A stretch of DNA of 64,000 nt. Origin: an uncultured Chloroflexales bacterium. GTDB taxonomy: Bacteria; Chloroflexota; Chloroflexia; Chloroflexales; Chloroflexaceae. Every line of letters starts with the position of its first letter. The first letter of the stretch is position 1. Shown here piece after piece: positions 35,586-44,311 of the stretch. The translations under genes were made by a program, and so were the position numbers. The stretch covers positions 1 through 64,000 of the forward strand of contig CALGUG010000039.1 in assembly GCA_937902315.1 (NCBI GenBank), written 5' to 3'. The notes beneath the pieces are model-generated. The model did no database searches. It had not been told where the DNA came from and saw nothing but the letters and a program-made list of their open reading frames with translations.

Positions 35586-36346
35586 CTTCAGCCTATAGCG
35601 GTACACAAGCGATCAGGCGAGCCATGGCGGTTTTAAAAGCCTTTGGGCCTGATACCGAGCCTCGCACGCCGGCCGAGTTGAGCGAACGCACCGGCCTCAA
35701 CCGCAGCACGGTCTATCGGCTGTTGAGCGCCCTAGAAGACGAAGGCTTGGTGCAGAGCGCTGGCAACGGGCGTTATCGGCTCGGCTCTGAGCTGGCCATT
35801 TTGGGCTCGCTGGCTCTGCGCCAGATGGATCTACGCGCGATCGCCCAGCCCTACCTGCGCGAGCTGGCGGCGGCCAGCGGCGAAACCGTTGACTTGGAGG
35901 TGCTGCACGGCGCTCAGACCTTGATCATCGACGAAGTGAGCGACGATCATCTTCTGAGCACGGCTAGCAATATCGGCACGCTCTATCCGGCCAACTGCGC
36001 CTCGACCGGCAAAATGCTGCTGGCTTATTTGCCCAGCGAACAGCTTGAGGCCATCTTGGCGGGCGAACTTGTCGCTTGTGGTCCGGCTAGCATCACCGAT
36101 CCGACCCAGTTGCGCGCCGAGCTAGCTATGGTAAGGCAGCGCGGCTATGCGACCTCATACGACGAGTTAGAAGTACATTTGCACGCCTTTGGAGCGGCGA
36201 TTTTTGATCATGCTGGAACGGCGGTGGCTGCCGTGAGCGTCTCGGGTCCTGCGGCGCGCCTGCCACGCGAGCGCGAGGCCGAGATCGCAGCGCTGGTGCA
36301 GGCCACCTGTCGGTCGATCTCGCTTCAGCTCGGCTATCGAGGATAG
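35579..36346 (+). CDS. IclR-family transcriptional regulator
   Basis: A 255-residue regulator. An N-terminal winged helix (RTPAELSERTGLNRSTVYRLLSALEDEGLV, about residues 30-60) precedes an IclR effector domain (residues about 80-250) with LEVLHGAQTLIID and the ASTGKMLLAYLP loop. It probably represses or activates the Rieske oxygenase and FAD oxidoreductase genes just downstream in response to their substrate. The gap to the oxygenase is 46 bp, so all three may form one operon. Confidence 0.92.
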   Translation: MNTSAYSGTQAIRRAMAVLKAFGPDTEPRTPAELSERTGLNRSTVYRLLSALEDEGLVQSAGNGRYRLGSELAILGSLALRQMDLRAIAQPYLRELAAASGETVDLEVLHGAQTLIIDEVSDDHLLSTASNIGTLYPANCASTGKMLLAYLPSEQLEAILAGELVACGPASITDPTQLRAELAMVRQRGYATSYDELEVHLHAFGAAIFDHAGTAVAAVSVSGPAARLPREREAEIAALVQATCRSISLQLGYRG

Positions 36347-36392
36347 CCACGGGCTGAGCACAGGCGCAATAGATGCTATCAAAGGGGGATCT

Positions 36393-37511
36393 ATGGCCAT
36401 CTATGAACGAGCATCGGTGTCGGCGGGCGCCTTCTCGATGGAAGGCAAGTTTTACAATTCGGAAGAGATCTTTCAGTTGGAACTCGAGCGGATCTTCTTT
36501 AACCAGTGGCTCTGTATCGGGCGTTCGGAGCAGATTGCCAATCCAGGAGACTATTTTCTCTACAATCTAGGCGACGAGAGTCTGATCATTGTGCGTGATC
36601 AGAACGGTGTCGCGCATGCCCTCGCTAATGTTTGCACCCATCGCGGGGCGCGTATCTGCCAAGCAGAGAAGGGTCACTTCAGCTCGACCATTCAATGCCC
36701 CTACCACGCTTGGACCTTCGATCTCGATGGCTCGCTGCGAGCGGCGCGCCTGATGCAAGATGTGCCCTCCTTCGACAAAGCCAACTACCCCTTGCACCGC
36801 TTGCACCTCGTAGAGTGGGACGGCTTTTTGATGTTGCATATGGGCGAAAACCCCGAGCCGTTCGAGCAAGCCTATGCCCCGCTGATCGGCAAGTGGGACA
36901 AGTGGCGTTTGGGCGAGCTGAAGATCGGCGCTCGAATCGATTACGATATTCAGGCCAACTGGAAGTTGCTGGTCGAAAACTATTCGGAATGTTACCACTG
37001 CCCCTTGATCCACCCGGCTTTGACGGCTCTTAGCCCGCCCGATAGCGGCAAAAACGATCTGATGGAAGGCCCGTTTTTGGGTGGTCCCATGGATCTCAGT
37101 AGCGATGTGCATAGCATGACCATCGACGGCGGCACCGCTCGCCCCATGATCAGCACATTGCCTCCCGAAGAGTACAATCACGTCTATTACTACTCGATCT
37201 TCCCCAACACCTTGATCAGCTTGCATCCCGACTACGTGATGGTGCACACCATGCGCCCCGTCAGCGCGCGCCGCACTTTGGTGCGCTGCGAGTGGCTGTT
37301 TGAGCCAGAGACCATGGCGCGCCCCGATTTCGATACCAGCGATGCGGTTGAATTCTGGGACATGACCAACCGCGAAGACTGGCACGCCTGCGAGATCTCG
37401 CAGCAGGGCGTCAATTCGCGCTTCTATCGCCCAGGCCCCTATGCTCAGTCTGAGGGCTTGTTGTGGCAATTTGGACAGTATTACCGACAGATTTTGCAGA
37501 TTGAGCAATAA
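36393..37511 (+). CDS. Rieske non-heme iron oxygenase, alpha subunit
   Basis: A 372-residue aromatic-ring-hydroxylating-type oxygenase. The Rieske 2Fe-2S ligands are CTH (Cys81, His83) and CPYH (Cys102, His105). The mononuclear iron site is ENYSECYHCPLIHP (about residues 194-207), with two His. The fold also covers demethylases of quaternary amines such as glycine betaine, stachydrine and carnitine, which this sequence recalls more than ring-dioxygenases. GGGGG precedes the ATG. No separate reductase or ferredoxin gene is adjacent; the next gene is a FAD enzyme. Confidence 0.9.
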   Translation: MAIYERASVSAGAFSMEGKFYNSEEIFQLELERIFFNQWLCIGRSEQIANPGDYFLYNLGDESLIIVRDQNGVAHALANVCTHRGARICQAEKGHFSSTIQCPYHAWTFDLDGSLRAARLMQDVPSFDKANYPLHRLHLVEWDGFLMLHMGENPEPFEQAYAPLIGKWDKWRLGELKIGARIDYDIQANWKLLVENYSECYHCPLIHPALTALSPPDSGKNDLMEGPFLGGPMDLSSDVHSMTIDGGTARPMISTLPPEEYNHVYYYSIFPNTLISLHPDYVMVHTMRPVSARRTLVRCEWLFEPETMARPDFDTSDAVEFWDMTNREDWHACEISQQGVNSRFYRPGPYAQSEGLLWQFGQYYRQILQIEQ

Positions 37512-37525
37512 ATGGAGTTTGTGCA

Positions 37526-39094
37526 ATGACAACAACCTATGATGCCATCGTGATCGGCGGTGGCCATAATGGCCTAGTCGCGGCCTGCTATTTGGCGAAG
37601 GGCGGCAAAAAGGTGCTCGTGCTGGAGCGCTATCACGCCGTAGGCGGCGCGGCCATCACCGAAGAGATCCACCCCGGCTTCCGCGTCTCGGTCGCCTCCT
37701 ATTCGATGAGCCTCTTCCGGCCCGAGATCATCGAAGAGCTGCAGTTGGCTAAGTACGGCTTTGAAGTCTATCCCAAAACGCCATCCTACTTTATGCCCTT
37801 CCCCGACGGACGCCACCTGCTTCTGTATGCGGGCGACCGCGAGCGCTCCAAGGCGGCTATCGCAGCCTTCTCAGCTAAGGACGCCGAGAATTATGATGCG
37901 TGGGAGGATTTCTGGGATCGCTGCTGCGATGTGATCGAGCCGACTCTGATGCAGCCCCCGATCTCCTTGGCCGAGCTGGCTCAGCGCTTCGACGATGCCG
38001 GCTACAGCGACGACTTCCGCCGTCTGATGTTCCTCTCGATGCGCGATCTGCTCGATGAATACTTCGAATCGGAGCATGTCAAAGCGACTATGGTGCCCCA
38101 AGCCATGATCAGCACTATGGCAGGCCCCGCTACGCCCGGCTCGCCCTTTATCTACTTGGTGCACGCTATCGGTCGCGCTATCCAAGGGCGACGCGGTATT
38201 TGGGGCTATGTCAAGGGCGGTATGGGCACCGTGACCCGCAGTTTGGCGGGGGCGGCTCGCGATCTGGGCGTCGAGATTCGCACTGAGGCTTCGGTCGGCG
38301 AGGTGCTGGTCGAAGGTGGCGAGGCGCGCGGTGTGGTCTTGGAGAACGGCGAGACCATTCGAGCGCGCGTGGTGCTTTCGAATGCCGATCCCAAACGCAC
38401 TTTTCTCAAACTGACGCCCGCTAGCGCCCTGCCCGCTGACTTCCGCCAGCGCATCGAGCGCAACTACCGCATCGGCGGAACGGTCTTTAAGCTCAATCTA
38501 GCTTTGGCCGAGCTGCCGCGCTACTCAGCGGCCCCGCCCGATGTGCCGCCCGAGGTCTATTGCCGCGCCACCACCGATATCGCGCCTTCGCTCGACTACC
38601 TCGAGCGCGCCTGGGACGACTTTAAGGCCGGCCAGCCCAGCAAAGAGCCCTTTATCGAGATCTTCTCGCAGTCGCCGACCGACCCCAGCTTGGTGCCCGA
38701 GGGCAAGCATGTGCTCTCCTGCTTCTGCCAATACTTCCCCTACGAGGTCAAGGGCCGCTCGTGGGACGATGGCCTGCGCGAAGAGATGGCCGATCGCATC
38801 ATCGACAAGTTGGCCGAGTACGCGCCCAATATCAAAAACGCCATCATTGCGCGCCAGATGTTGTCGCCTGTCGATCTCGAGCGCCGCTTCGGCCTGACCG
38901 GAGGCAATATCTTCCACGGCGAAATGACGCCCGACCAGAGCTTCAATCTGCGTCCGCTGGCCGGTTTCGCCGACTATCGCACACCGCTGCCGGGTCTCTA
39001 CCTCTGCGGCTCGGGCGCCTTCCCGGGCGGCGGCGTCACCGGCATTCCGGGCCACAATGCCGCCAAGGCCGTGCTCAGCGACTTGGCCGAGTAG
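37526..39094 (+). CDS. FAD oxidoreductase, phytoene-desaturase/PYROXD2-like
   Basis: A 522-residue flavoprotein. IVIGGGHNGLVAACYLA (GGGHNG at 11-16) and LERYHAVGGAA bind FAD; the C-terminal LPGLYLCGSGAFPGGGVTGIPG closes the site as in carotenoid desaturases and human PYROXD2. No membrane segment or carotenoid neighbour is present, so carotenoid synthesis is unlikely. It follows the Rieske oxygenase by 14 bp, so it probably acts on the same substrate or product. An electron-transfer role is possible but the family does not suggest it. Confidence 0.85.
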   Translation: MTTTYDAIVIGGGHNGLVAACYLAKGGKKVLVLERYHAVGGAAITEEIHPGFRVSVASYSMSLFRPEIIEELQLAKYGFEVYPKTPSYFMPFPDGRHLLLYAGDRERSKAAIAAFSAKDAENYDAWEDFWDRCCDVIEPTLMQPPISLAELAQRFDDAGYSDDFRRLMFLSMRDLLDEYFESEHVKATMVPQAMISTMAGPATPGSPFIYLVHAIGRAIQGRRGIWGYVKGGMGTVTRSLAGAARDLGVEIRTEASVGEVLVEGGEARGVVLENGETIRARVVLSNADPKRTFLKLTPASALPADFRQRIERNYRIGGTVFKLNLALAELPRYSAAPPDVPPEVYCRATTDIAPSLDYLERAWDDFKAGQPSKEPFIEIFSQSPTDPSLVPEGKHVLSCFCQYFPYEVKGRSWDDGLREEMADRIIDKLAEYAPNIKNAIIARQMLSPVDLERRFGLTGGNIFHGEMTPDQSFNLRPLAGFADYRTPLPGLYLCGSGAFPGGGVTGIPGHNAAKAVLSDLAE

Positions 39095-39114
39095 CCTATT
39101 CAGTTTGACATAAC

Positions 39115-39163
39115 AAAAGCCGATCTAGGAGTGGAACAATGCTATTCCTAGATCGGCTTTTTT
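39115..39163 (+). terminator. Terminator of the IclR-Rieske-FAD cluster
   Basis: AAAAGCCGATCTAGGA and TCCTAGATCGGCTTTT form a perfect 16-bp stem with a 15-nt loop, followed by TTT. The next bases are a family B end (ATACCAAATTCG at 39165). Confidence 0.95.
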
Positions 39164-39195
39164 ATACCAAATTCGTTTACTTTTTTCTGTATTAT

Positions 39196-39251
39196 GGCGG
39201 TAAAGTCTCTAGCTTCCATTCAATCCTTGGCGCGTCCGCCTACGGCTACCA
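39196..39251 (-). repeat. Family A repeat, copy 10
   Basis: GGCGG ... CCATTCAATCCTTGGCGCG TCCGCC TACGGCTACCA. It is bracketed by a family B end at 39165 and the family B element at 39307. Confidence 0.82.
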
Positions 39252-39306
39252 ACATCCCGCCCATCCAGACGGCGCATAGCCGCTTGTGCCCCGACTTCGC
39301 GTGCTT

Positions 39307-39420
39307 ATACCAAATCTGGTGGTTACGTTCTATTTGGCCTTCGGCAGAGTGGAACGTAACTCTTTCCTCGGTTTTGTTTTCTGCCTTACAAGAGCGCAAG
39401 TCTTTAAACGGATTTGCTAT
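39307..39420 (+). repeat. Family B element without palindrome, copy 3
   Basis: 114 bp with ends ATACCAAATCTGG and AAACGGATTTGCTAT and the shared TTTGGCCTTCGGCAGAGTGG. It lacks the roughly 40-bp palindromic insert and ends at the stop codon of the permease gene. Confidence 0.8.
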
Positions 39421-40316
39421 TAGGCGGCGCCAGTGAGATCGCGTTTAAGGAACCAGTAGTAGGCGGTCGCTCCAAACGAGAGGCAGTAGACTGCGATCAC
39501 AATCACGGCTTGTAGCTGCGAGGGCAGAATCGCCAAGTCGAGGAAGCGGCTGAGCGCGATCGAGGGATCGAGACCGAAGCTGTAGGCGTTGCGAACCACC
39601 AGACTGTTGATATTTTGCTGCACCAGTAAGCTGTAGACAAAGGCCAGCAGGCCGTCGGTATTGGGCAGGAAGGAGAGGCCACCCAAGACTAGATCGGTGG
39701 TTAAGAAGATCATTCCGCCCGCTGTGCCAGCCAGTACCGAGCGCCCGAAGATGCTACAAGCCGCCGTGAAGAGTACATAAGGCAGCAGCACATAGAGCGA
39801 GCGCAGAATCGCGATCGGTAGGTTGATCAGATCGCCCGCGTTGACGCTGCCGACCGAGCCGAGCAATCCACCGAAGACGAAGGCCAACACCAGGCCGAGC
39901 GCTTGCGCCAGCAGGATCGCAATCAAGAGCAGCAGCATAATCGCGATCAGCTTGGCGGTCAGGTACATAGCGCGGTTGGGCTGGCGTGCCAGTTGGGCGC
40001 GCAGGGTGCCCCAGTTGTATTCGCTGCCGATCGCCCCCGCCGTGATGATGATCGCACAGATTCCGCCGATGCCATTGACTTGACCGAGAATCGCGCCGAA
40101 CATGCCCGGAAAGCTGAGTTGCAGGCGGTATTGCTCGATCTGAACCGGGTTAAACAGCGCGACTTGGAAACCAAAGCTGCCCAAAGCAAGGCCAACTACG
40201 ACAAAATAGAGCGAGAGGATCAAGGCTGTCATCAGCAGGAAGATCAGCAACAGCGTTTTCGTCATAGGACGATGGACTAATTTGATCCATTCGGCTTTTA
40301 GGAGCTTGATCAGCAT
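39420..40316 (-). CDS. ABC-2 exporter permease
   Basis: A 298-residue six-helix permease of the ABC-2 type. The N-terminal LIKLLKAEWIKLVHRPMTK is the usual cytosolic lead-in helix of bacitracin/lantibiotic-type exporters. It lies 17 bp after the ATPase gene at 40334 and forms the export pore with it. A family B element abuts its stop codon. Confidence 0.88.
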   Translation of the reverse strand: MLIKLLKAEWIKLVHRPMTKTLLLIFLLMTALILSLYFVVVGLALGSFGFQVALFNPVQIEQYRLQLSFPGMFGAILGQVNGIGGICAIIITAGAIGSEYNWGTLRAQLARQPNRAMYLTAKLIAIMLLLLIAILLAQALGLVLAFVFGGLLGSVGSVNAGDLINLPIAILRSLYVLLPYVLFTAACSIFGRSVLAGTAGGMIFLTTDLVLGGLSFLPNTDGLLAFVYSLLVQQNINSLVVRNAYSFGLDPSIALSRFLDLAILPSQLQAVIVIAVYCLSFGATAYYWFLKRDLTGAA

Positions 40317-40333
40317 AGGGCGCGTTTCTTTTT

Positions 40334-41239
40334 TCAGGATGTGGTTTGGGTGAGTTCCAAGAAGAGCTCTTCGAGCGACGATTCGCGGGCGCGAATGCCC
40401 GAAACGGCGATGCCCTGTTGGGCCAAGAACATATTCAGTTCGGCGGCGCGCTCGCTGGGGGCCTCGACTTCAAGCTGTTTGCCAACAACCCGCACATCTG
40501 CCACCCACGCGAGTTGGCGTAAGAGCTGGGCGGCGCGCTCATGCTCGCTGGCCAGATCGAGCAGCAAGCCTTGGTCACGTTTGAGCAGCTCAGCAACGGC
40601 GCCTTCGCGCACGATTTTGCCGCTTTTGAGGATGGCGACTCGGCTACAGATATGTTCAACTTCGTGAAGCAGATGGCTCGAAATAAAGACCGTGCGGCCA
40701 TCGGCAGCCAAAGAGCGGATCAGTTCGCGCAGTTCGACCGTGCCCGCTGGATCGAGGCCATTGGTCGGCTCGTCTAGAATAATCAGCTTCGGGTCGTGCA
40801 GCAGAGCGGCGGCGATCCCAAGGCGCTGTTTCATCCCTTGGGAATAGGTGCGGAACTTATCTTTGGCGCGGGTGCTGAGATCGACCATGCTGAGCGCACG
40901 CTCGATGGCAGAGTTGGGCAGGCCAGCCGCGCTCGCAAAGACGCGCAGATTATCCCAGCCGCTCAGATAGGGGTAGAAGGCCGGGGCTTCGACCATGGCA
41001 CCGACGCCTTGCAGCGCCTCGGAAGCGTTCTTTTGAATATCGTAGCCGAGCACAAAAGCTTGGCCGCTGGTGGGTTTGACCAGCGCCAGTAGCATGGCGA
41101 TGGTGGTGGTTTTGCCAGCGCCGTTCGGCCCGAGGAAGCCGTAGATCTCGCCAGCTGCGACCTGAAGATCGAGGCTGTCGACAGCGATCCGTTGGCCAAA
41201 GCGCTTGCTGAGTTTGTGGGTTTCGATTACGTTTGGCAT
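40334..41239 (-). CDS. ABC exporter ATP-binding protein, BcrA-like
   Basis: A 301-residue ATPase with Walker A GPNGAGKTT, signature YSQGMKQRLG and Walker B LIILDEPTNGLDP. The C-terminal 80 residues form the extension common in BcrA/drug-export ATPases. It lies 48 bp downstream of the SH3-tailed membrane protein and upstream of the permease, so the three genes probably form one operon. The substrate is unknown. Confidence 0.92.
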   Translation of the reverse strand: MPNVIETHKLSKRFGQRIAVDSLDLQVAAGEIYGFLGPNGAGKTTTIAMLLALVKPTSGQAFVLGYDIQKNASEALQGVGAMVEAPAFYPYLSGWDNLRVFASAAGLPNSAIERALSMVDLSTRAKDKFRTYSQGMKQRLGIAAALLHDPKLIILDEPTNGLDPAGTVELRELIRSLAADGRTVFISSHLLHEVEHICSRVAILKSGKIVREGAVAELLKRDQGLLLDLASEHERAAQLLRQLAWVADVRVVGKQLEVEAPSERAAELNMFLAQQGIAVSGIRARESSLEELFLELTQTTS

Positions 41240-41287
41240 AGCTTCCCTGTCTCAAGCGCAAGCAGATTGCGCTTCAGAATGACCTCG

Positions 41288-42583
41288 TTACGGCCCAGCC
41301 GCCGCGACCAAAAAGTCGCCTACACACCAGCCTTCAACCAGCCCTTCGACCGCTTGGCCGCGCACCTTCCACCAAGTGAAACCGTCGACTTCGAGCGGCC
41401 CTTCTAACACTTCAACTGTCGTTCCGGAAGTAAAAACGGCGATGATCGGGCTATTGGGCCCGATGCCGGGCTGATTGCGCACATTCAGGTCGCCCTGTTG
41501 GGTCAGGACCAGAGCATTGCCGCCAGCAACCAGATTGCCGAACTGATTGGCGTCGTTCAACAACTCTTCGTTTTCAGGAACCGGCGTGAGATTGTTTAAG
41601 ATCGGCGGAGAATAACCGGTCAGTGGTGTCTCGAAGGGATCGGGCGTAGGGTTAAGCGCATCGATCGAGTTGTTCTGAAGCTGCGGATCGACCACGGCGG
41701 TTTGGGGCAGCGTTGAGAAGTCGCCTGTTTGACTGCCGCTCTCTTCGCGGCTGAAATCGGCCGAGCGCAGCGGCTGCGGCCCTTGATCGCCCACCACAAC
41801 CTGATAGATCACAAAGCTGAGCGCGATCACGCACAGGCCGATCGCAAAGGGAATCAGAAATTGGCGGTTTTGCTGAATGAAGTCGCTTACTTGCTCTTGC
41901 CAGGTCAGCTCTTCATCTTCAAACTCGTCGTCGTAATCGTTGTTATAGCGGCTGCGTGTGGTATGGCTGGCGGTCGGGTAGTCGCTACGCAGGCGGTTGG
42001 TCGTGGGACTCTCGCTGCGCAAACGGCCAGTCGGGGTTTCGCTACGTGCGCTGCGGCTGGCGGTTGGATAGTCGCTACGCAGGCGGTTGGTCGTGGGACT
42101 CTCACTGCGCAAGCGGCCAGTTGGACTCTCGCTGCGCAAACGGCCAGTTGGGCTCTCGCTGCGATCGAGGCGGCGCGAGGGAGTACGTCGTTCAACCGAG
42201 ACGCCGTAGGCGCGTAGAATCTGCCAGACGATCTGCTGATAGGCTGCTACATCGCTGCGGTCGAGATCAACTTCTTCGCCGTGGGCGATCTGATTGCGTA
42301 GTTGACGATATTGAGCGATGAGATTGATTTGCTTTTCGCTGAGAGGCTGATCGGGGTCAGAATGAAGCAGCTCGATCAGAGCGGGCCAAGATTGGGGCGA
42401 GTGGCCTTGCTCGATCGCATAGGCCCAGAGACCATCTTCGAGTGCGCCTTGAAACCCAAGCAGCGCAAGAGCATCCTCTCCCATCTGGAGACGATCGGCG
42501 CCGTTGGCATACTTCTCGCGGCTAGATACACGCAGTACATTCGCTTGATATGAGCTTGAAGTTGTTTCGTCGGCCTCGGACAT
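41288..42583 (-). CDS. HEPN-like / repeat linker / membrane / SH3 protein
   Basis: A 431-residue protein. Residues 30-130 are helical, with YRQLRNQIAHGE, an R-x4-H motif (Arg96, His101) as in HEPN domains. Residues 141-211 repeat RSESPTGRLR and RSESPTTNRLRSDYPTAS with a 30-residue long period. An acidic patch leads to one membrane segment (about 241-262). A Pro/Asn-rich stalk and a bacterial SH3-like domain (LNVRNQPGIG ... VEVLEGPLEVDGFTWWKVRG) end the protein. The Arg-rich side suggests the head is cytosolic and the SH3 end outside. AGGA precedes the ATG. It heads the exporter operon; its function is unknown. Confidence 0.7.
   Translation of the reverse strand: MSEADETTSSSYQANVLRVSSREKYANGADRLQMGEDALALLGFQGALEDGLWAYAIEQGHSPQSWPALIELLHSDPDQPLSEKQINLIAQYRQLRNQIAHGEEVDLDRSDVAAYQQIVWQILRAYGVSVERRTPSRRLDRSESPTGRLRSESPTGRLRSESPTTNRLRSDYPTASRSARSETPTGRLRSESPTTNRLRSDYPTASHTTRSRYNNDYDDEFEDEELTWQEQVSDFIQQNRQFLIPFAIGLCVIALSFVIYQVVVGDQGPQPLRSADFSREESGSQTGDFSTLPQTAVVDPQLQNNSIDALNPTPDPFETPLTGYSPPILNNLTPVPENEELLNDANQFGNLVAGGNALVLTQQGDLNVRNQPGIGPNSPIIAVFTSGTTVEVLEGPLEVDGFTWWKVRGQAVEGLVEGWCVGDFLVAAAGP
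41965..42170 (-). repeat. In-frame coding repeats
   Basis: The DNA encoding the Arg/Ser/Pro linker repeats at the base level (CGCTGCGCAAACGGCCAGT and GTCGCTACGCAGGCGGTTGG recur), so it can expand or contract in whole codons. Confidence 0.75.
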
Positions 42584-42665
42584 ACTCTTTTCCTGCTGTC
42601 TATGCTCAATGGATCCGGCTTTGCCTACGATTGTAAACGGGAAATGAGCTCTATGAAAGAGGAAA

Positions 42666-42695
42666 TTTGGGCGCTGCACAGAGACAACGCCCAAA
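42666..42695 (-). terminator. Terminator of gatB
   Basis: TTTGGGCG and CGCCCAAA pair across a 14-nt loop; on the minus strand the stem is followed by TTTCCTCTTT. Confidence 0.7.
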
Positions 42696-42715
42696 CAGAT
42701 TGTGTATGGAAAGGC

Positions 42716-44164
42716 TTAGGAGCCGAGTTCCTTCTCGAGCACACTGCGGGCGACTTGCGGGTTGGCTTGACCCTTGGTGCGCTTCATCATTTGGCCGACC
42801 AAGAACTGAATAGCCGACGTTTTGCCGCCGCGATACTCGCTGACAGCCTTGGGATTAGCCTCGATCACCTCGCGGGCCATAGCAGCCAAGGTGTCGTCGT
42901 CGCTGATCTGGGTCAGGCCGCGCTTCTTAACGATCTCCTCGGGCGATTCGCCGCTGCGGTAGCTCTCTTCAAAGACCTGCTTGCCGACGGCGCGGTTGAT
43001 GCTGCCGCTGCCAACCAGCTTGATCACCGAGATAATGTGGGCCGGAGTGAAGCGCTTGGTGGCTTCGCTCAGCTCTTCACCACTCTCTTTCAAGAGGCGG
43101 AAGAGCTCGCCTAAGATCCAGTTTGCGACCTCTTTACCGCTGTTGGCGCCAGCCGCTTGCACGACCTCTTCGAAGAAATCGGCCACTTCGCGCTCGTCGG
43201 TGAGTTGGAGCGCATCTTGGGTGCTCAGGCCGTACTGGCTGATGAAACGCTCGGCGCGCGCATCGGGCAGCTCGGGCAACTCGTGGCGGCGGGCCTCGAT
43301 CCAGGCTTCGTCGATCAAAAGCGGCGGAATATCGGGATCGGGGAAGTAGCGATAGTCGTCGGCGTCCTCTTTGGTGCGCTGCTCGACGGTGATGCCCTTG
43401 AGCTCGTTCCAGCCGCGTGTCGTCTGCTGAATCGTGCCGCCAGCTTCCAAGACCTCGATCTGGCGCTGGATCTCATAGGTCAGAGCGCGCTCTACAAAGC
43501 GGAAGGAGTTGATATTCTTGATCTCAACTTTAGCGCCGTACTCCTTCTGACCGACCGGGCGCACACTAACGTTGGCATCGCAGCGCAGAGCGCCATCTTC
43601 CATGTTGCCGCTATTGACGCCGATCCAGAGCAGAATCTGGCGCAGTTTCTGGAAGTAGAGTTTGGCCTCTTCGGGCGAAGAGATATCTGGCTCGCTGACG
43701 ATCTCCATCAGCGGCGTGCCGCTGCGGTTGTAGTCGATCAAAGAAGAGCCGTCGGCGGCGTGCGTCAGCTTGCCGGTATCCTCCTCAAGGTGAATACGGG
43801 TGATACCGATCTTCTTCGTTTCGCCCTTTTCAGTTCTGATGGTTAGCCAGCCACCCTTGCAGAGCGGATCCTCGTATTGCGAACGTTGATAGGCGGAGGG
43901 TAGGTCAGGGTAAGTATAGTTTTTGCGGCTCACCAAGCTGTCGGTATCGATTTCGGCGTTGAGCGCCAGACCGGTTAAGGCCACCTTCTCGATCGCTCGC
44001 TGGTTGATGACAGGCAAGGAGCCGGGCAGACCCAAACAGGTAGGGCAGACGTGCGTATTGGGAGCGGCACCTGCGTAGTTGGCGCTACAGCCGCAGAACA
44101 TTTTCGATTCAGTCAGAATCTGTGCGTGAACTTCTAGACCGATTGTTACAAGATATTGTGTCAC
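42716..44164 (-). CDS. gatB: Asp-tRNA(Asn)/Glu-tRNA(Gln) amidotransferase subunit B
   Basis: A 482-residue GatB, which phosphorylates and transamidates Glu-tRNAGln or Asp-tRNAAsn with GatA and GatC. The N-terminal IGLEVHAQILTESKMFCGC and the Zn-type CPTCLGLPGSLP are canonical, as are NINSFRFVERAL and the C-terminal YqeY-like tail. The start is GTG with GGAGG eight bases upstream. gatA and gatC are not nearby, a common dispersal outside Firmicutes. A TATAAT near 44241-44246 (minus) may be its -10. Confidence 0.96.
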   Translation of the reverse strand: MTQYLVTIGLEVHAQILTESKMFCGCSANYAGAAPNTHVCPTCLGLPGSLPVINQRAIEKVALTGLALNAEIDTDSLVSRKNYTYPDLPSAYQRSQYEDPLCKGGWLTIRTEKGETKKIGITRIHLEEDTGKLTHAADGSSLIDYNRSGTPLMEIVSEPDISSPEEAKLYFQKLRQILLWIGVNSGNMEDGALRCDANVSVRPVGQKEYGAKVEIKNINSFRFVERALTYEIQRQIEVLEAGGTIQQTTRGWNELKGITVEQRTKEDADDYRYFPDPDIPPLLIDEAWIEARRHELPELPDARAERFISQYGLSTQDALQLTDEREVADFFEEVVQAAGANSGKEVANWILGELFRLLKESGEELSEATKRFTPAHIISVIKLVGSGSINRAVGKQVFEESYRSGESPEEIVKKRGLTQISDDDTLAAMAREVIEANPKAVSEYRGGKTSAIQFLVGQMMKRTKGQANPQVARSVLEKELGS

Positions 44165-44311
44165 AGACCATGCCTCCGTGGAGTGTCTCTTCGGGTTGTG
44201 CGGTTCCGAATCAGAAAGATCGTGAACCCTTTCTCTAGGGCATATTATAGCATTTATTGCGTAGTGACGCGATTCATCGCCTGTCGAGGCTGCATTGACG
44301 ATCGAGCAACG

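Noticed and set aside
37526..39094. Carotenoid desaturase (crtI) assignment
   Set aside because: The fold matches, but there is no phytoene synthase or other carotenoid gene, and the Rieske and IclR neighbours point elsewhere.
39165..39420. Insertion sequence carrying a transposase
   Set aside because: The inverted ends are real, but the element is too short to encode a protein; only a non-autonomous element is supported.
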